Part shown: in pieces, positions 1 to 10,953 of the stretch
How the letters are laid out: each line of letters starts with the position of its first letter
Position numbering within the stretch: the first letter of the stretch is position 1
From: Oasisia sp. SBJ-2009
Lineage: Eukaryota; Annelida; Polychaeta; Sabellida; Siboglinidae
Length of the DNA stretch: 64,000 nucleotides
NCBI GenBank assembly: GCA_964017155.1
Contig: OZ024855.1
Coordinates: 4,608,690-4,672,689 of the forward strand
Direction: 5' to 3'
Notes under the pieces: model-generated
The model's database searches: none
The model's input: only the letters and a program-made list of their open reading frames with translations
What the model was told of the DNA's origin: nothing
Made by a program: the position numbers and the translations under genes

Positions 1-580
1 AACACATGAGCGCGCCGTGTAAGAGTGCACGCGTACTGTTGTGAAACTATAGAAAATTACATTTAACAAATTTTGCATCCTATAACACACGATTTGTTTC
101 AATCACATCCAGTTTGTATGCATCGTATTTAGCTATCGTCCTCTCTGTTGAGATGTTCTCAGAAGAGGGAGAACTACAGCTGTGATGGAAGAGATGACGT
201 TTGCTGAAGGCAACACATAATATAATCCAGTCATAAATAAAAGCAGTCTGGTGATATAAGTGAAGACGAACCTACATACACACGCGCGCACACGCAGGCA
301 TGCTCGCACGCTCACCCACCACATATATATATACGCCCGCACACGCCACACGCACACGCCTGCACTTGTACCGCACACGCCCACGCACACACGCACGCAC
401 ACATACGCACACACGCACGCACGCATACTATGTACCTACATTTATATTAAATCATTCAAAGTACATTAAATTACATTACAATAGTGTAGATATCGTATAT
501 TTTATATAAATAAGCATACAACTACGGTACACGTAAGAGAACCAGCACACCATTAGATGAAGCAAAAATTGGGAACCACA
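1..580. other. Non-coding, with CA/ACGC-rich simple sequence
   Basis: No gene is supported. About 277-425 is an irregular CA, CG and ACGC-rich microsatellite; open frames over it are artefacts of low complexity. Confidence 0.6.
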
Positions 581-668
581 CACGTACCATACACGTACCA
601 TATACGTACCATACACGTACCATACACGTAACATATACGTAACATACACGTAACATACGCGTACCATA
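581..668. repeat. 11-bp minisatellite, 8 copies
   Basis: Eight consecutive 11-mers follow the pattern (c/t)acgta(c/a)cata, starting cacgtaccata at 581 and ending at 668. Copies differ at two positions. Confidence 0.9.
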
Positions 669-1318
669 CAGATATCCGGACGACGCACGCGACAAATTGT
701 TGCAAATTGCTCAATGTTACGGTGCGACAAACAAGCGACAAGCGCGTTGACAACAGATAGTGTGCTTGGCATGGTAATGAAGTTAGCGGGGGTAGACATT
801 ATGCATGATATGCAGCGTCTATTTGTTTGTGTAGTTTGCACATTCAATATATGCATGTCATTCACAGTTCGTTTACGCTGGTGTTGTGTTTTGGCTGTGT
901 AGCTCATGCACAATCTATTAATCTTGCCCAACACACACCAGTTAGGAATATTCCCCTTTATCGTTCCCTATAAAGTAGACACGGGCGGAGACGAGAACTG
1001 AATAAGATATTCTACGAAGCACATCCTCACACGTGATATATCAAATAGATACAATAAATACGAATTCTAGCAACAAACGAGAAATATCTATGGGTACCTT
1101 CTCGTTTCCGTTTTATCTCGTGCGCTTCATTTCATTTGTTCTTGTGTACTGCTATACGTAACAAATACTTACTTCGGCATTCTGGTTAGTTTGTGCCAAT
1201 TTTATACGTGCTTTTAGTGATACAATTAGACGATCTATTAGCATGTTTGGCCAAGAGCAATTTGAAGTGATATTCAGAATTCATAAAGTGAATGCGCGAT
1301 ATGATAGTTGCAAGTGCT
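669..1318. other. No recognisable feature
   Basis: Only short unsupported open frames are present. A Kozak-like or splice context that would support a gene was not found. Confidence 0.5.
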
Positions 1319-1430
1319 CACTCGCTCGCCCACCTACCCACTCACCCACTCACCCACCTACCCACACACTCACCCACCCACCCACGCACCCACGCACCCA
1401 CGCACCCACGCACCCACCCACCCACTCATT
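1319..1430. repeat. ACCC/ACGC-type tetranucleotide microsatellite
   Basis: Imperfect tandem CACC, CACT and CACG units run through this stretch; they account for the Pro/Thr/His-rich open frames here. Confidence 0.85.
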
Positions 1431-1900
1431 CGCGATTTTCCAGGCTGAGCAAAAGGTTAGGCAAACTATGTTGGAACCAATATTTCAAGCAGTCGATTGA
1501 GTGGATGTAGGATTGCCGCAAGGCATATATTTCGCAACAGGTGCGTTCTTCGTTGACATCAAATCTATTAAGCAACGAGACCATTCTGTTCCGCCCCTGA
1601 CCTTGCTGCCCGGGCCACAAGCGACCAAAATTCCCCAGACTTATAAATGACATCTGTATACAGTCAAGAGTTTACGCGCCATGCTTTTTACATCGCTGTG
1701 TAAAGCAAATCGAGTGAATGTTTGGATTTGATGAGACTGAATGCACGCTTTCAGGTCCACGTTACACAACCATCTACCGAAACTATTAACAACATACATA
1801 AATAGCGGGCCATGAAAGCGTACAAGATTCACATATGTTGACTGCAGCTTTCATATAACAATATAAATAAAAGGTGTATTACTGAAGACGGTTTATTTTA
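1431..1900. other. No recognisable feature
   Basis: Weak minus-strand open frames (1426-1653 and 1641-1832) have no splice or homology support. Confidence 0.45.
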
Positions 1901-1964
1901 TACAATTTCGTATTATCAGTAGGGCTTATATATACAATTTCATATTATCAGTAGGGCTTATGTA
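1901..1964. repeat. 32-bp direct tandem duplication
   Basis: tacaatttcgtattatcagt at 1901 is repeated with minor changes at 1933 (period 32 bp), each copy followed by agggctta. Confidence 0.85.
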
Positions 1965-2238
1965 AATTACACACTTCATATACGTTGATAGGCCGGTGAA
2001 TAAAACCAATCGCCTTGCCGAAGTGTTATATGTTCCTTAGATAAGGGCCGAGTAGTTAAATAAGTGTTATGCAGCTTTACATAAATAATAATTTAAGCCG
2101 TATCAACTCAAACAGGTATCAGCATTATCCTACAGAATCATCTGATAAACTTCTACATTTAGTCAAACACATGCATAAACGTGGCTACATAAGATCGCGC
2201 GCATTAAGCGAACCATGCATATCATGTATCCAGTCGAG

Positions 2239-2523
2239 TTAAGCTACTTTTGCTGTAGAGAACGCGTACAACCAAAAGACGCTTATTCCAGATGACTGGT
2301 TAACGACAAAGGAGAGCGACTCAGGGCAGTCTAATTGATACAGATCACCGGAACGTGCAGTAGACTGCCACAAAGATATCAATCTACACTGGTTTAATAA
2401 ATACTTAGCCTTCTTGTGCTGTTGTTCTCGGGTAATGCCTGGATCTTCCCTTAGTCTCGTGTTCTGGAGAAGCTCGAGAAATCTGGCAGTTGCTCGGTCG
2501 ACTGCCACTAAAGGTCGACACAT
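2239..2523 (-). CDS. Weak candidate exon or ORF, unknown product
   Basis: A 94-codon minus-strand frame opens at an ATG (2523) and ends at TAA. Its composition looks more protein-like than its neighbours: a helical, charged first half (RATARFLELLQNTRL, TREQQHKKAKYLLNQ) and a more hydrophobic end. No family is recognised. A possible acceptor (ctttag) lies just inside the frame, so it could be a terminal exon of a minus-strand gene. It could equally be chance. Confidence 0.2.
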   Translation of the reverse strand: MCRPLVAVDRATARFLELLQNTRLREDPGITREQQHKKAKYLLNQCRLISLWQSTARSGDLYQLDCPESLSFVVNQSSGISVFWLYAFSTAKVA

Positions 2524-2934
2524 AAATGCATCAACATCTGAGAGGATCTACATTATTTTATTAATAACATTATAGACCACACTGTAGACGACACAATGAC
2601 GGGGTCTTCCGCCGGACGTCCAACATGGTAGTGTCATTCATATACTCTATATATATTATATACGTGTGAAACAATGGAGTATATTCCGGTTTAAGATATA
2701 CAGCAGTATCGTACTTTTGTTGTTTTTTGGTTCGCAAGTACCAGAATAATTTATTACCTTCAAATCTGTTTTATTTGGTAGACGGTAGCGCCACCTAGCG
2801 GATACGTGAGGACGTCTACCACGTCCATCTTTTAGTGCTTATATAGTCGTGCAAACACTAATCGTCATTCTAAGCTAGATGTAGGGATTAGGATATATAG
2901 AGGGAATAATTTACATTACAATATATATACATCT
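2524..2934. other. No recognisable feature
   Basis: AT-rich intergenic sequence with no supported gene, RNA or element. Confidence 0.45.
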
Positions 2935-3036
2935 ATCCGTCTGTCCGTCTGTCCGTCCGTCCGTCCATTTATTTGTTAAGACAATTTCTTAATTGCAGTG
3001 ACAACGTGAACAACATTATATATCTATATATATGAA

Positions 3037-3116
<80 letters not shown>
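2935..3116. repeat. TCCG-type and AT microsatellites
   Basis: A (GTCC/GTCT)n tract lies at 2935-2967, and a long interrupted (TA)n tract at about 3017-3116. The Tyr-Ile repeat frames across it are artefacts. Confidence 0.9.
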
Positions 3117-3119
<3 letters not shown>

Positions 3120-3929
3120 CGCAGTGATGTATTTGGGAGGATTGCGTTATGGCCACCATTTAACTTTGGATTTATTTTATTAACAAACAGTTGTGCCACC
3201 AAACGACAGCATGACAAGTTAGTGGGCGACTAATCACGGTGTCCTACATGTTCGAGACAAACCTGACATCTTGCACCACCTGCTCCGTCCGATCTCAGTC
3301 AGTCACCGTAGCTGCAACTGCCGCCACAATCCTTTAAGGTCCCCGCCATTTAGGTCTTTCGAAGTCGCTAGGTGGCACACATTCCGGTTAAAAGAACGTT
3401 GTTTGCAACATCGTTTTGATGGTTTCCTTCGCAAGTTAGGTTTAGGCTGTTAAATGTTTTGTGCAATTCCTTTTGTGTCTGTTGTAATGGTAACACGGGT
3501 ATTTATGTCTTTTGTTATGTTGCTGAACAGTTTACATCTTGATAATCAGGCAGGTTACTGCGAAGTTGGTATTCCGCGTGTACGATGAAGTGCTCCATCT
3601 TTTGGTAAATAGTTGGCGAAAGTAATGCTATATAGCTGACGATTACCCGACATCTTCACCATTGCTCCGACGTGCGTTGCTAAACGTTTGTGTGATTCGA
3701 AGAAACAGGAGAAAATATACAGCGTAGACCTATGCCGGAATGCTGACTTCTTCTTCGCCAGTAACTTCGGCACCGTTACGGTTATACAACTGAAATCCCT
3801 GCTTTCCACCCTTGGTATGCCCATTGTCTGTTTCTGGGAACCATAGTTATGGATACGCAAATTTTTGAGATTTCTACGTCTCTGACTGGATCGCCCATGT
3901 CCGTTTTCCTCTTTCGTTGTTCACTGCCA
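3117..3929. other. No confidently recognised feature
   Basis: There are two modest open frames (3271-3453 plus; 3555-3860 minus) without recognised motifs or convincing splice context. Confidence 0.45.
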
Positions 3930-4265
3930 TTTAAAAGGCAAGTTCTTATATAGCGCAGTATTCAGTCCTAAGGACCGTTCAAAGCGCTTTACACTTTACT
4001 TCCCTGACAGACCTGTTCACTCAGACACCATCTCGACTTCTCTCGGAAGCATCCAGCCATATGCTGCAATTAATGCGCGAAGGTTGCTCGTACACATAGC
4101 CACCACTGTCTACAGTCAGGTACTCATTTAAACAGCTGAGTGAACTGGAGCAATGTAGAGTGAAAAAACTTGCCCAAGGTTTTAAAACCGCAGCACAGGA
4201 TTCGAACCCGGGTTCTCGTAGTCGAGAGTCCGAAGCTCTACTCCTGAACCATTGTGCTATACGAT
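3930..4265 (-). mobile_element. tRNA-derived SINE with MIR/CORE-like body
   Basis: On the minus strand the head carries an A-box match (tggttcaggag, complement of 4241-4251) and a strong B-box match (gggttcgaatcct, complement of about 4197-4209), as in a tRNA-derived RNA polymerase III promoter. The body contains ccttgggcaagttttttcac and, near the 3' end, gtaaagcgctttg, which resemble central and tail segments common in metazoan CORE/MIR-like SINEs. Ends are approximate because target-site duplications were not clear. Confidence 0.7.
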
Positions 4266-4903
4266 GCAGTAAAATACAAACTTATTTATTTGGACTTTAG
4301 TGGTTATTTTCGTGTGTAAGGTGTCATAGGACATTAAAAATAGTAGGTGAATTGAGCATATTATCCTGCTAGAAGGCATTCCTGACCATTTTAAAGAAGA
4401 AAATACAATAATGTTGATCCCTTCATAAACTGTTCCATTGGTAGGCGCAGTCTGTTTGTTATAAGCATACGTCATGTGGTTAATTTATGTAGTAACCCAA
4501 CTACTGATCATACAGTAGGTGATAACGTCATAACGCATTCAGCATTAGTCGCGTCTAAATAACGACCTATTTGCATTGCAGCAAACAGTGACACCATCCA
4601 CATCAACAATCGAGAAAGCGACATGTTTCGAGTAGTGCTACCGGCACGTTTCTGACTTGGACCGTTTGTTTCGATCGGTAAGTCGGGTATACATCTAGGG
4701 AGAGTACAACACTATTAAGCGATTGTATCTTTCGCATTGCTCTGAATTTCCGACAGGGAGTAATTATTAGCTTGTGTACGGTAATTATTAACATATGCGC
4801 GGTTAAACCTCATTGTATTATTTCCATAGCACTAAAGGGGACCAACAAGCTCATAGGCGTGGTGCACACATTATACGAGTCATTTTGTTATTGAAATACA
4901 AAC
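4266..4903. other. No recognisable feature
   Basis: Only short unsupported open frames are present on the minus strand. Confidence 0.45.
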
Positions 4904-4906
4904 ACA

Positions 4907-4946
<40 letters not shown>

Positions 4947-4959
4947 TGCATACACCCGT

Positions 4960-5014
<55 letters not shown>
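4904..5014. repeat. ACGC and AT microsatellites
   Basis: An (ACGC)n tract lies at about 4904-4950, followed closely by (AT)n at about 4961-5014. Confidence 0.9.
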
Positions 5015-5019
<5 letters not shown>

Positions 5020-5959
5020 TAAATATAGTATACTAAACATGTATGCAATTAAATATAAAAGACTACATTACAAAATTAATATTGCATGACATAGTTGATA
5101 ATATATTACGATAATTATAATATTACATAATAAAATTATATATTACATAATAAAAGGTAAACTACTTAAAGAAATAAACCAATATAATACATGTCTATGA
5201 CATTATCCCATAGCACAGTTCGTCACGTAAGCAAACCTAAATAGACGAGTCTCGATGAGTGTCTGTTTAACGAATGTTTTATGGCAGACATCGGTTATCT
5301 AGCGACAGGCACGCGCAGACTCCCATGGAACACGTGCACACGAGAGTTAGTAAAAAAAAAATCGTCAAGTGCGTGGCTTACGTAACCAGGTTTAGTGATT
5401 CAGAGACATAGTTGTTGGTTCACAGCTAATAGCTGACTAGGGTGTGAAGTGTACTTTGAGCGTCTGGAATCTGGAAGATCGACGAATGTTGATCAAACAC
5501 ACATGAACAAACACGCGTTCGTACACAAGTCGAGCTCGTGTCTGTTGCTAGGTGTTTTAAGACTGCCAGTCCTCTCGCCTACCCGCAACGAGGTTCCGCA
5601 TTTGAAATACCGCATGTGATTTCTTTCTTTAATCTCAGTATTTTAAATCTTTGAAATTCAAACACACATACAACAACGCCGCACGCAGATGAAACAAATA
5701 AAACGTAGCAGTTCTATGTCATATTTTATGTAACTGGTGAGGTTTGCAATGCTGGAAACATCATTACATATTTTAGCTTTTGATTGATATTCATAGAATA
5801 TCGTTTAACCTATAAATTTGGACGTCAACGCCAATGGAACCAAATGATATTCATATGGACCAAGTCTCCAAATGTGAGTAGTAATGCTATGAGTTGTCAG
5901 TCAACTCACAGTGCATGTGATTTAACTGACTGATACATAATAAATGCAGTCCTTATGAC
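5015..5959. other. No recognisable feature
   Basis: AT-rich at the left, more mixed at the right; nothing identifiable. Confidence 0.45.
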
Positions 5960-6591
5960 ATGTGTTACCATGAGCGTGTAACAACATGGGCGTTTCCTGC
6001 TCATGTTAACGCAAAGCTAATCCAAGCGCACACATCGTCGCAATATACGGCTGTTATCGGTACTGCAACCGTAAATGTCACCAGTCAGTGCGAATATCAT
6101 CCAACTCTCGAATACCCGCTGGCTAGCATAAAATGGTATGATTACCCCGACATATCACGTGAAAATTCACAAGAAATGCTGCGATATCTACTTGTGTTGC
6201 AATATCGTTGCCACATTAAGAAAGTGACTCATCAGTCTACCACGCCTAATAATTTGAGCGCCCTAACACAGCCAGTCGCACGATGTTGACCAACTGTGAT
6301 AGTCAGTTACTAGGTAAAAAAGCACGACCAAGCCGTTTGACTAGACGCAGTCGACCGTGTCATCACGCGGTTGGCCCTAAGAGCCATTATTACATCGTTA
6401 CCACATCCAATAAGAGGCACGGCGAATCGACGCGCCACAAGCGACATTCCCAAGCGGCGTTTTGTGGGTGGTTGCTCGCTCATTCATGTTTGTATCTTTG
6501 TGAGTCCGGTTCTTGCATAACACCTTGGCAGTTCTTGCACGTGCCAGAGACGGGTTGGAGAATTGCTCGAGATCAGTTAACAGTTAAGTAA
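5960..6591 (+). other. Two successive unassigned open frames
   Basis: Frames at 5960-6289 (109 codons) and 6283-6591 (102 codons) overlap by a few bases and lie in a stretch richer in GC than its surroundings. The second is basic (GKKARPSRLTRRSR). Neither has a recognised domain, and no clear splice signals bound them. A decayed gene or repeat is possible. Confidence 0.15.
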
Positions 6592-6964
6592 CACCGCGCG
6601 CGTTGTATTCTTCACGGATGCTTTCACATTTTTCTGCATTCATATTTGTGTACAGTCTTTCTTAGAGGACAACAACAGAGTTATATATAATATGTCATTA
6701 TATTATAATGAAATAATAATAATAATACTAATAATAATAACAAGACACTTCAAGACAAATTAGTTGGTAAATCTCAGAATCGATCAGCAGTATTGCAGCT
6801 GTCAAACGATATAATGCAGATCTGTACATAATGATGCGTTTCAGTTGTAATATATTTTGATAGATGAGCTATGCTTAAGCAATTAATCACGAGTTTCACG
6901 TAGCAAATGTCATAGAACGCCATTAAGGATTATTAAATATAATACGTGATTCTTTTTATTTCAG
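6592..6964. other. AT-rich intergenic sequence with an AAT microsatellite
   Basis: A short (AAT)n tract lies at about 6712-6740. Otherwise nothing is recognised up to a pyrimidine-rich acceptor-like site at 6955-6964. Confidence 0.5.
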
Positions 6965-7125
6965 ACACTATTTTCAAGTTTCGGAGGTCCATATCACCTT
7001 TCGACCAGCGCCAGTGCTGTAGCACACAGCGCGACAACGGGCCAACGCGTGTGAGCGAACGCTTTAGTCTACAATGGCGGTGTGTGGACAAAATGAACAC
7101 TGACCTCGACTTGCTGTTAAACAAG
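6965..7125 (+). CDS. Candidate exon 1 of an unassigned gene
   Basis: It is bounded by a strong acceptor-like site (tctttttatttcag) and a strong donor-like site (aacaag then gtaagc). The open frame across it ends in phase 0, which matches the candidate exons at 7893 and 8801. An internal ATG (7093) would give MNTDLDLLLNK before the splice. No family recognised. Confidence 0.3.
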
Positions 7126-7892
7126 GTAAGCATTAGTTAAGTAAGAACATGTTTAGTGATACGTTTGACATTGGTCGACATTTTATTAACATTTGAACAC
7201 ATCATAACAATTGGCCTGACAAACCAGGCGCAGTACCCGAAACATGATTATTTCGGTAACGTACATTTTGCGATATCAACAAACGAAATTGATATTTCAA
7301 CGTGTGACCCTGCCACTGCCGGATTCGGGCGTTTTCCGATAACTTGTAATGTTTGAAATGTAGTCTAGATTGTCGTGTTTAACTTTAGTCAGATAACGGG
7401 ATTATAGTGCCTTAACTAAAGAGTAAACAATGGGGTAGTTTTCACAATGTGTTTATTCCCTCAGCATATGCAAATAAATAGTCAAAGTATTGTTTTTGCA
7501 TATGAAATAGAATTCAATTAACCGATGAGACACAGGCAGTGCTGTTAATTCCGTTCATGCAAGCACGCACACATATTCACGCACGCGCGCTTGAACATTC
7601 GTACGCACGCTAGCCCGCCCGCAAGCACGCACGCATGCACACACGCACGCACGCGCGCACGCGCATTTATTGAAAACAATCAAGCACAGTCGTCTTCAAG
7701 CTCACATTTGCTCTGGCGTTAAGCAAAAAGCTAGATAATAACATTTGATATAATACGTAATTAATCTCGAGTAAGAGTACGCCCAAGTTAGAAGAGGTCG
7801 TCTCGTGTTTCCCATTATAGTCTGCATTGTTAGCTTGGCGTGGCCCATTCCGCCGTCTCGTCCAGATCATTCGCTGTCCTGGACCACAACAG
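7126..7892. other. Possible intron with CA/ACGC simple sequence
   Basis: About 7556-7668 is an irregular GCAC/ACGC-rich tract. An open frame at 7156-7356 has no recognised motif. Confidence 0.4.
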
Positions 7893-8051
7893 GTGGTAGA
7901 CGAGATGCTGCGTGCTGAATTGTATGATTACGCCAAAACGATGGCGAAAATAAGACGCTGTTTATATGTTCTGCGATACATGACATGGATAGGTTTCTAT
8001 ATTGTGCACGATGCGTGGCTTCATTCTCTACGCATCAATGGTCTTGGCCGG
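7893..8051 (+). CDS. Candidate exon 2 of an unassigned gene
   Basis: A 159-bp open stretch (53 codons, phase 0-0) lies between an acceptor-like ccacaacag and a strong donor-like GTGAGT. It reads as a charged helical segment (VVDEMLRAELYDYAKTMAKI) followed by a hydrophobic, aromatic stretch (CLYVLRYMTWIGFYIV) that could be a membrane or buried helix. No family recognised. Confidence 0.3.
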
Positions 8052-8651
8052 GTGAGTACACCGCTCAACCGATTACTTGTCTCGAATGCTGGATGGCACA
8101 AGTGGGTTTGTTGACTTGTCTTGACGAGGCACAAGCAGAGGACGGCGATACACCGATACCACAGCGCGTACATTTGCATGTCTACACCGGCGGTGAAGTT
8201 TCAGCTAGGTTATCACCGTTTGTAATACCTGGAAATGGTCTGTTTTCGCCTGCATGACCGTATCTGTATTTCAAGTTCAAGTTAAAAATCTGCGACATAC
8301 GACTACTAGCGAGGTATAGTTCTTGATGAGAACTTTTATTACACGACGGCATGACCAAATAGAGAGGTTTTTGCGCATTATACACTAACACCAAGCACAC
8401 ATGTTAGCGAGTTTCAAAGCTATGCATGACCATGCCTAGGGATGGTTGCTTCGGAGCGCATCATTTCGAAGGAACTTACACACCAAGGCGCTTCTGCGTT
8501 TCAACATCGTCTGGAATGTGCTATTCGCCTGAGGTTTACACCAGACAGGCGGCTACGGTTTACGTAACGAAAAGGTAGGCAACTAGGTTGAAAGTAGACT
8601 GCACAGCACTTGATAACATATGACATACACTGGGTTACAATCACCATGCAG
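8052..8651. other. Possible intron
   Basis: An open frame continues to 8257 in another phase without recognised motifs. Nothing else is identified. Confidence 0.35.
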
Positions 8652-8660
8652 TTATGTATG

Positions 8661-8736
<76 letters not shown>

Positions 8737-8780
8737 CACACAACATATTTTTGCTATGTGTATATACATATATATTGTAT
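8652..8780. repeat. AT microsatellite
   Basis: tatgtatgtatg leads into (TA)n at about 8664-8729, followed by further AT-rich low-complexity sequence to about 8780. Confidence 0.9.
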
Positions 8781-8800
8781 ATATTTGTATGTATGTTTAG

Positions 8801-9055
8801 GACGCGAATGTGCAATGTTTACCGCTTACAGATATGCGTGATAAGAAAATAATGTGTGACCGAAACGCGCGCGATTTTTCGTCGTTCCTGTGCCTTGTGT
8901 CGCTTCGAAATTTGTTCACACAGCATGATTCTAGTTCACGCAATGGGGAACCTACAGGATCGTTAGGTGACGCTGATACGCAACTCGGGCCTGTGACGTA
9001 TTCGCATCCTTTGGCGCGCGCTGTTTATTTTCAGTTCATCTTTGAGTTCTATTAG
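8801..9055 (+). CDS. Candidate terminal exon of an unassigned gene
   Basis: After an acceptor-like tgtatgtttag (ending 8800) the phase-0 frame is open for 84 codons and ends with TAG at 9053-9055. The phase matches candidate exon 2. No domain recognised. The AT-rich tract upstream is a poor polypyrimidine tract, which lowers confidence. Confidence 0.25.
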   Translation, partial: DANVQCLPLTDMRDKKIMCDRNARDFSSFLCLVSLRNLFTQHDSSSRNGEPTGSLGDADTQLGPVTYSHPLARAVYFQFIFEFY

Positions 9056-10061
9056 ATTTAAAATGTTATAATACTCGCATATCTACAGCATGTGTTAACA
9101 TATGTTGGATATACGTAACAAGACAACAAGACGCTGGCGTTTGACGGCATGCGGCCCGAGTTGTGTAACGGCGCCACTTGGCAGATTAGTTATGTGGGTT
9201 CCCCGTTGTATGAATGGGTACCTCCAACAAAAAGGATAAACCATATTTTGGACCAAAATAAATGTGTGTTAGCAACCAGTTAAACAATTTGAGATGTCTC
9301 CGTCTGGATGTTACTGAATTGTGAAAATTGGCTTGCATTTATCTTATACTACTACATACTGAAGAGAATCCCTTATAATGCGGCTTTGCATTAATGACGC
9401 ATCGTAGCCTACCTCATAATGCAACAGTTAACCCGAACATCTTACATAGTGACAGCGCCACTGTCACGAGTATTAGAACACAACTTTTAAATGTAAACGA
9501 GGTTTGTTTTACAGGGATCTATACCTCAGCTATAAACGGTTAGTGTTCACTAGGAGTTTCAGCTGCTTAGAGCTGTCAACCCCACTAGGCAGTCTGCGAT
9601 CCACATATTAACATCTTGAGGTGTTAATTCTGGATGTACGAAATTTCTGTTTGCTGATCATATGCCGGACATTTTGCCAGCGCGTCCCAAACACCACGTA
9701 ACCATTATTGCATCGTTACATATTTTATTAGTTGAACATTTTATCGTTATTATCGTGTCTTCGTACTGATGTGTAATTGAGTTACATTTTAACGACCTCT
9801 TCAGATACAAGAATCTCTCAGTTTTCGTCGGCTGAATGACAGATTCATTTGAAATATTCAGTTTCTTGTTATGTAGACAATTGGTGTGTTGAATACCACA
9901 ACAAAGGACACATTGTGGTGTACTAATTCAATAATCATAAGTATCTTTGTTTATACGCACTATTACATACTTATGATTTTTACATTAAACATAGTTAACT
10001 TATATATTTAAACACAGTGCGACGCCGGTTCCCACAGTGTCTGTAAAGTTATTAATTAGAT

Positions 10062-10063
<2 letters not shown>
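9056..10063. other. No recognisable feature
   Basis: Nothing identifiable as gene, RNA or element. Confidence 0.45.

Positions 10064-10148
<85 letters not shown>
10064..10148. repeat. (TG)n microsatellite
   Basis: An essentially pure TG repeat of about 85 bp, upstream of the signal-peptide exon. Confidence 0.95.
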
Positions 10149-10155
<7 letters not shown>

Positions 10156-10575
10156 ATACATAACTATTACATTAAATGTACCTATGCATATAAATGATCC
10201 ACGTATTAAGATATATGAATTTGAAATACTATTATTATGAGTACTTTTGATGTATGACACTGTTGTTGACACCAGCAGAGATGTTAATTGGACTGGTTCA
10301 GCGTAGCCATAAGTTTAGCTATTTTCTTTGTTACCTGTGAACATTCTAAATGGGATTTTACATATTTTGTATGAGCTTAATGTACATTGTGCATTGTGTG
10401 CATTGTGTACATTGTGTGCATGGTTAGCTAATGATGCCTTGTTAGACGCCTTGTATTTTGCACTTGACTTCAAATCTGCCGTCACGGCAGAGATTCGGGA
10501 CGACGTTTAATTACGTAAATTAATGATCTCTAAACGCAGTTGTTATACCCGATATGCAATACACCTTTGTTACAG
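10149..10575. promoter_or_regulatory. Immediate upstream region of the mucin-like gene
   Basis: It contains a short 9-bp tandem (attgtgtgc-like, about 10384-10420). No convincing TATA box or initiator is seen. The sequence just before 10576 looks like a 3' splice site, so this may be part of a first intron and the true promoter could lie further left. Confidence 0.3.
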
Positions 10576-10657
10576 TGACCCCTGTGGCGGAAGACAACAG
10601 GTCTCCCAAACATGAATTACGGAAATTTCATATTGATAGTGGCGGTTATTACGGCGT
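10576..10657 (+). CDS. First coding exon, signal peptide (ATG at 10612)
   Basis: The coding part is 10612-10657. It reads MNYGNFILIVAVITA and then one base of the next codon, followed by a strong donor (GTAAGT at 10658). The hydrophobic run FILIVAVITA continues into Phe-Phe encoded by the next exon and has the form of a cleavable signal peptide. The ATG has A at -3. A possible acceptor (tttgttacag, ending at 10575) suggests 10576-10611 is 5' untranslated sequence of a spliced exon, so the transcription start probably lies further upstream. The intron that follows is phase 1, like every other intron in the gene. I prefer this start because it is the only ATG that gives a signal peptide and joins in phase to the repeat exons. 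Confidence 0.75.
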
Positions 10658-10885
10658 GTAAGTACTCTTGTAGATATCAGTGCTATGTATGTGAAAAAGC
10701 AGTTGAGTATAATGATTATTGGAGTAATTAGTTATCAATTCTATTTCATGTTAAATGCACTAGCGCATCAGTTTATATTGGAAATAGTAGAAAGGAACCA
10801 CATTGCAAGAGGTGAAGATTGCACCGCAATCCCATCAATGCAAACGGGTTTATTTGTACATTTTAAGCAGAACACGTAACACACA

Positions 10886-10953
<68 letters not shown>

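Noticed and set aside
4190..4265. A functional tRNA gene on the minus strand
   Set aside because: The A-box and B-box matches continue into a SINE body, and no complete cloverleaf with an acceptor stem could be drawn.
8610..8852. Tyr-Ile repeat open frames over AT tracts (also near 2969-3217), and His/Thr frames over CA tracts (10000-10272, 10803-11045)
   Set aside because: Low-complexity microsatellites keep all frames open; there is no evidence of coding.
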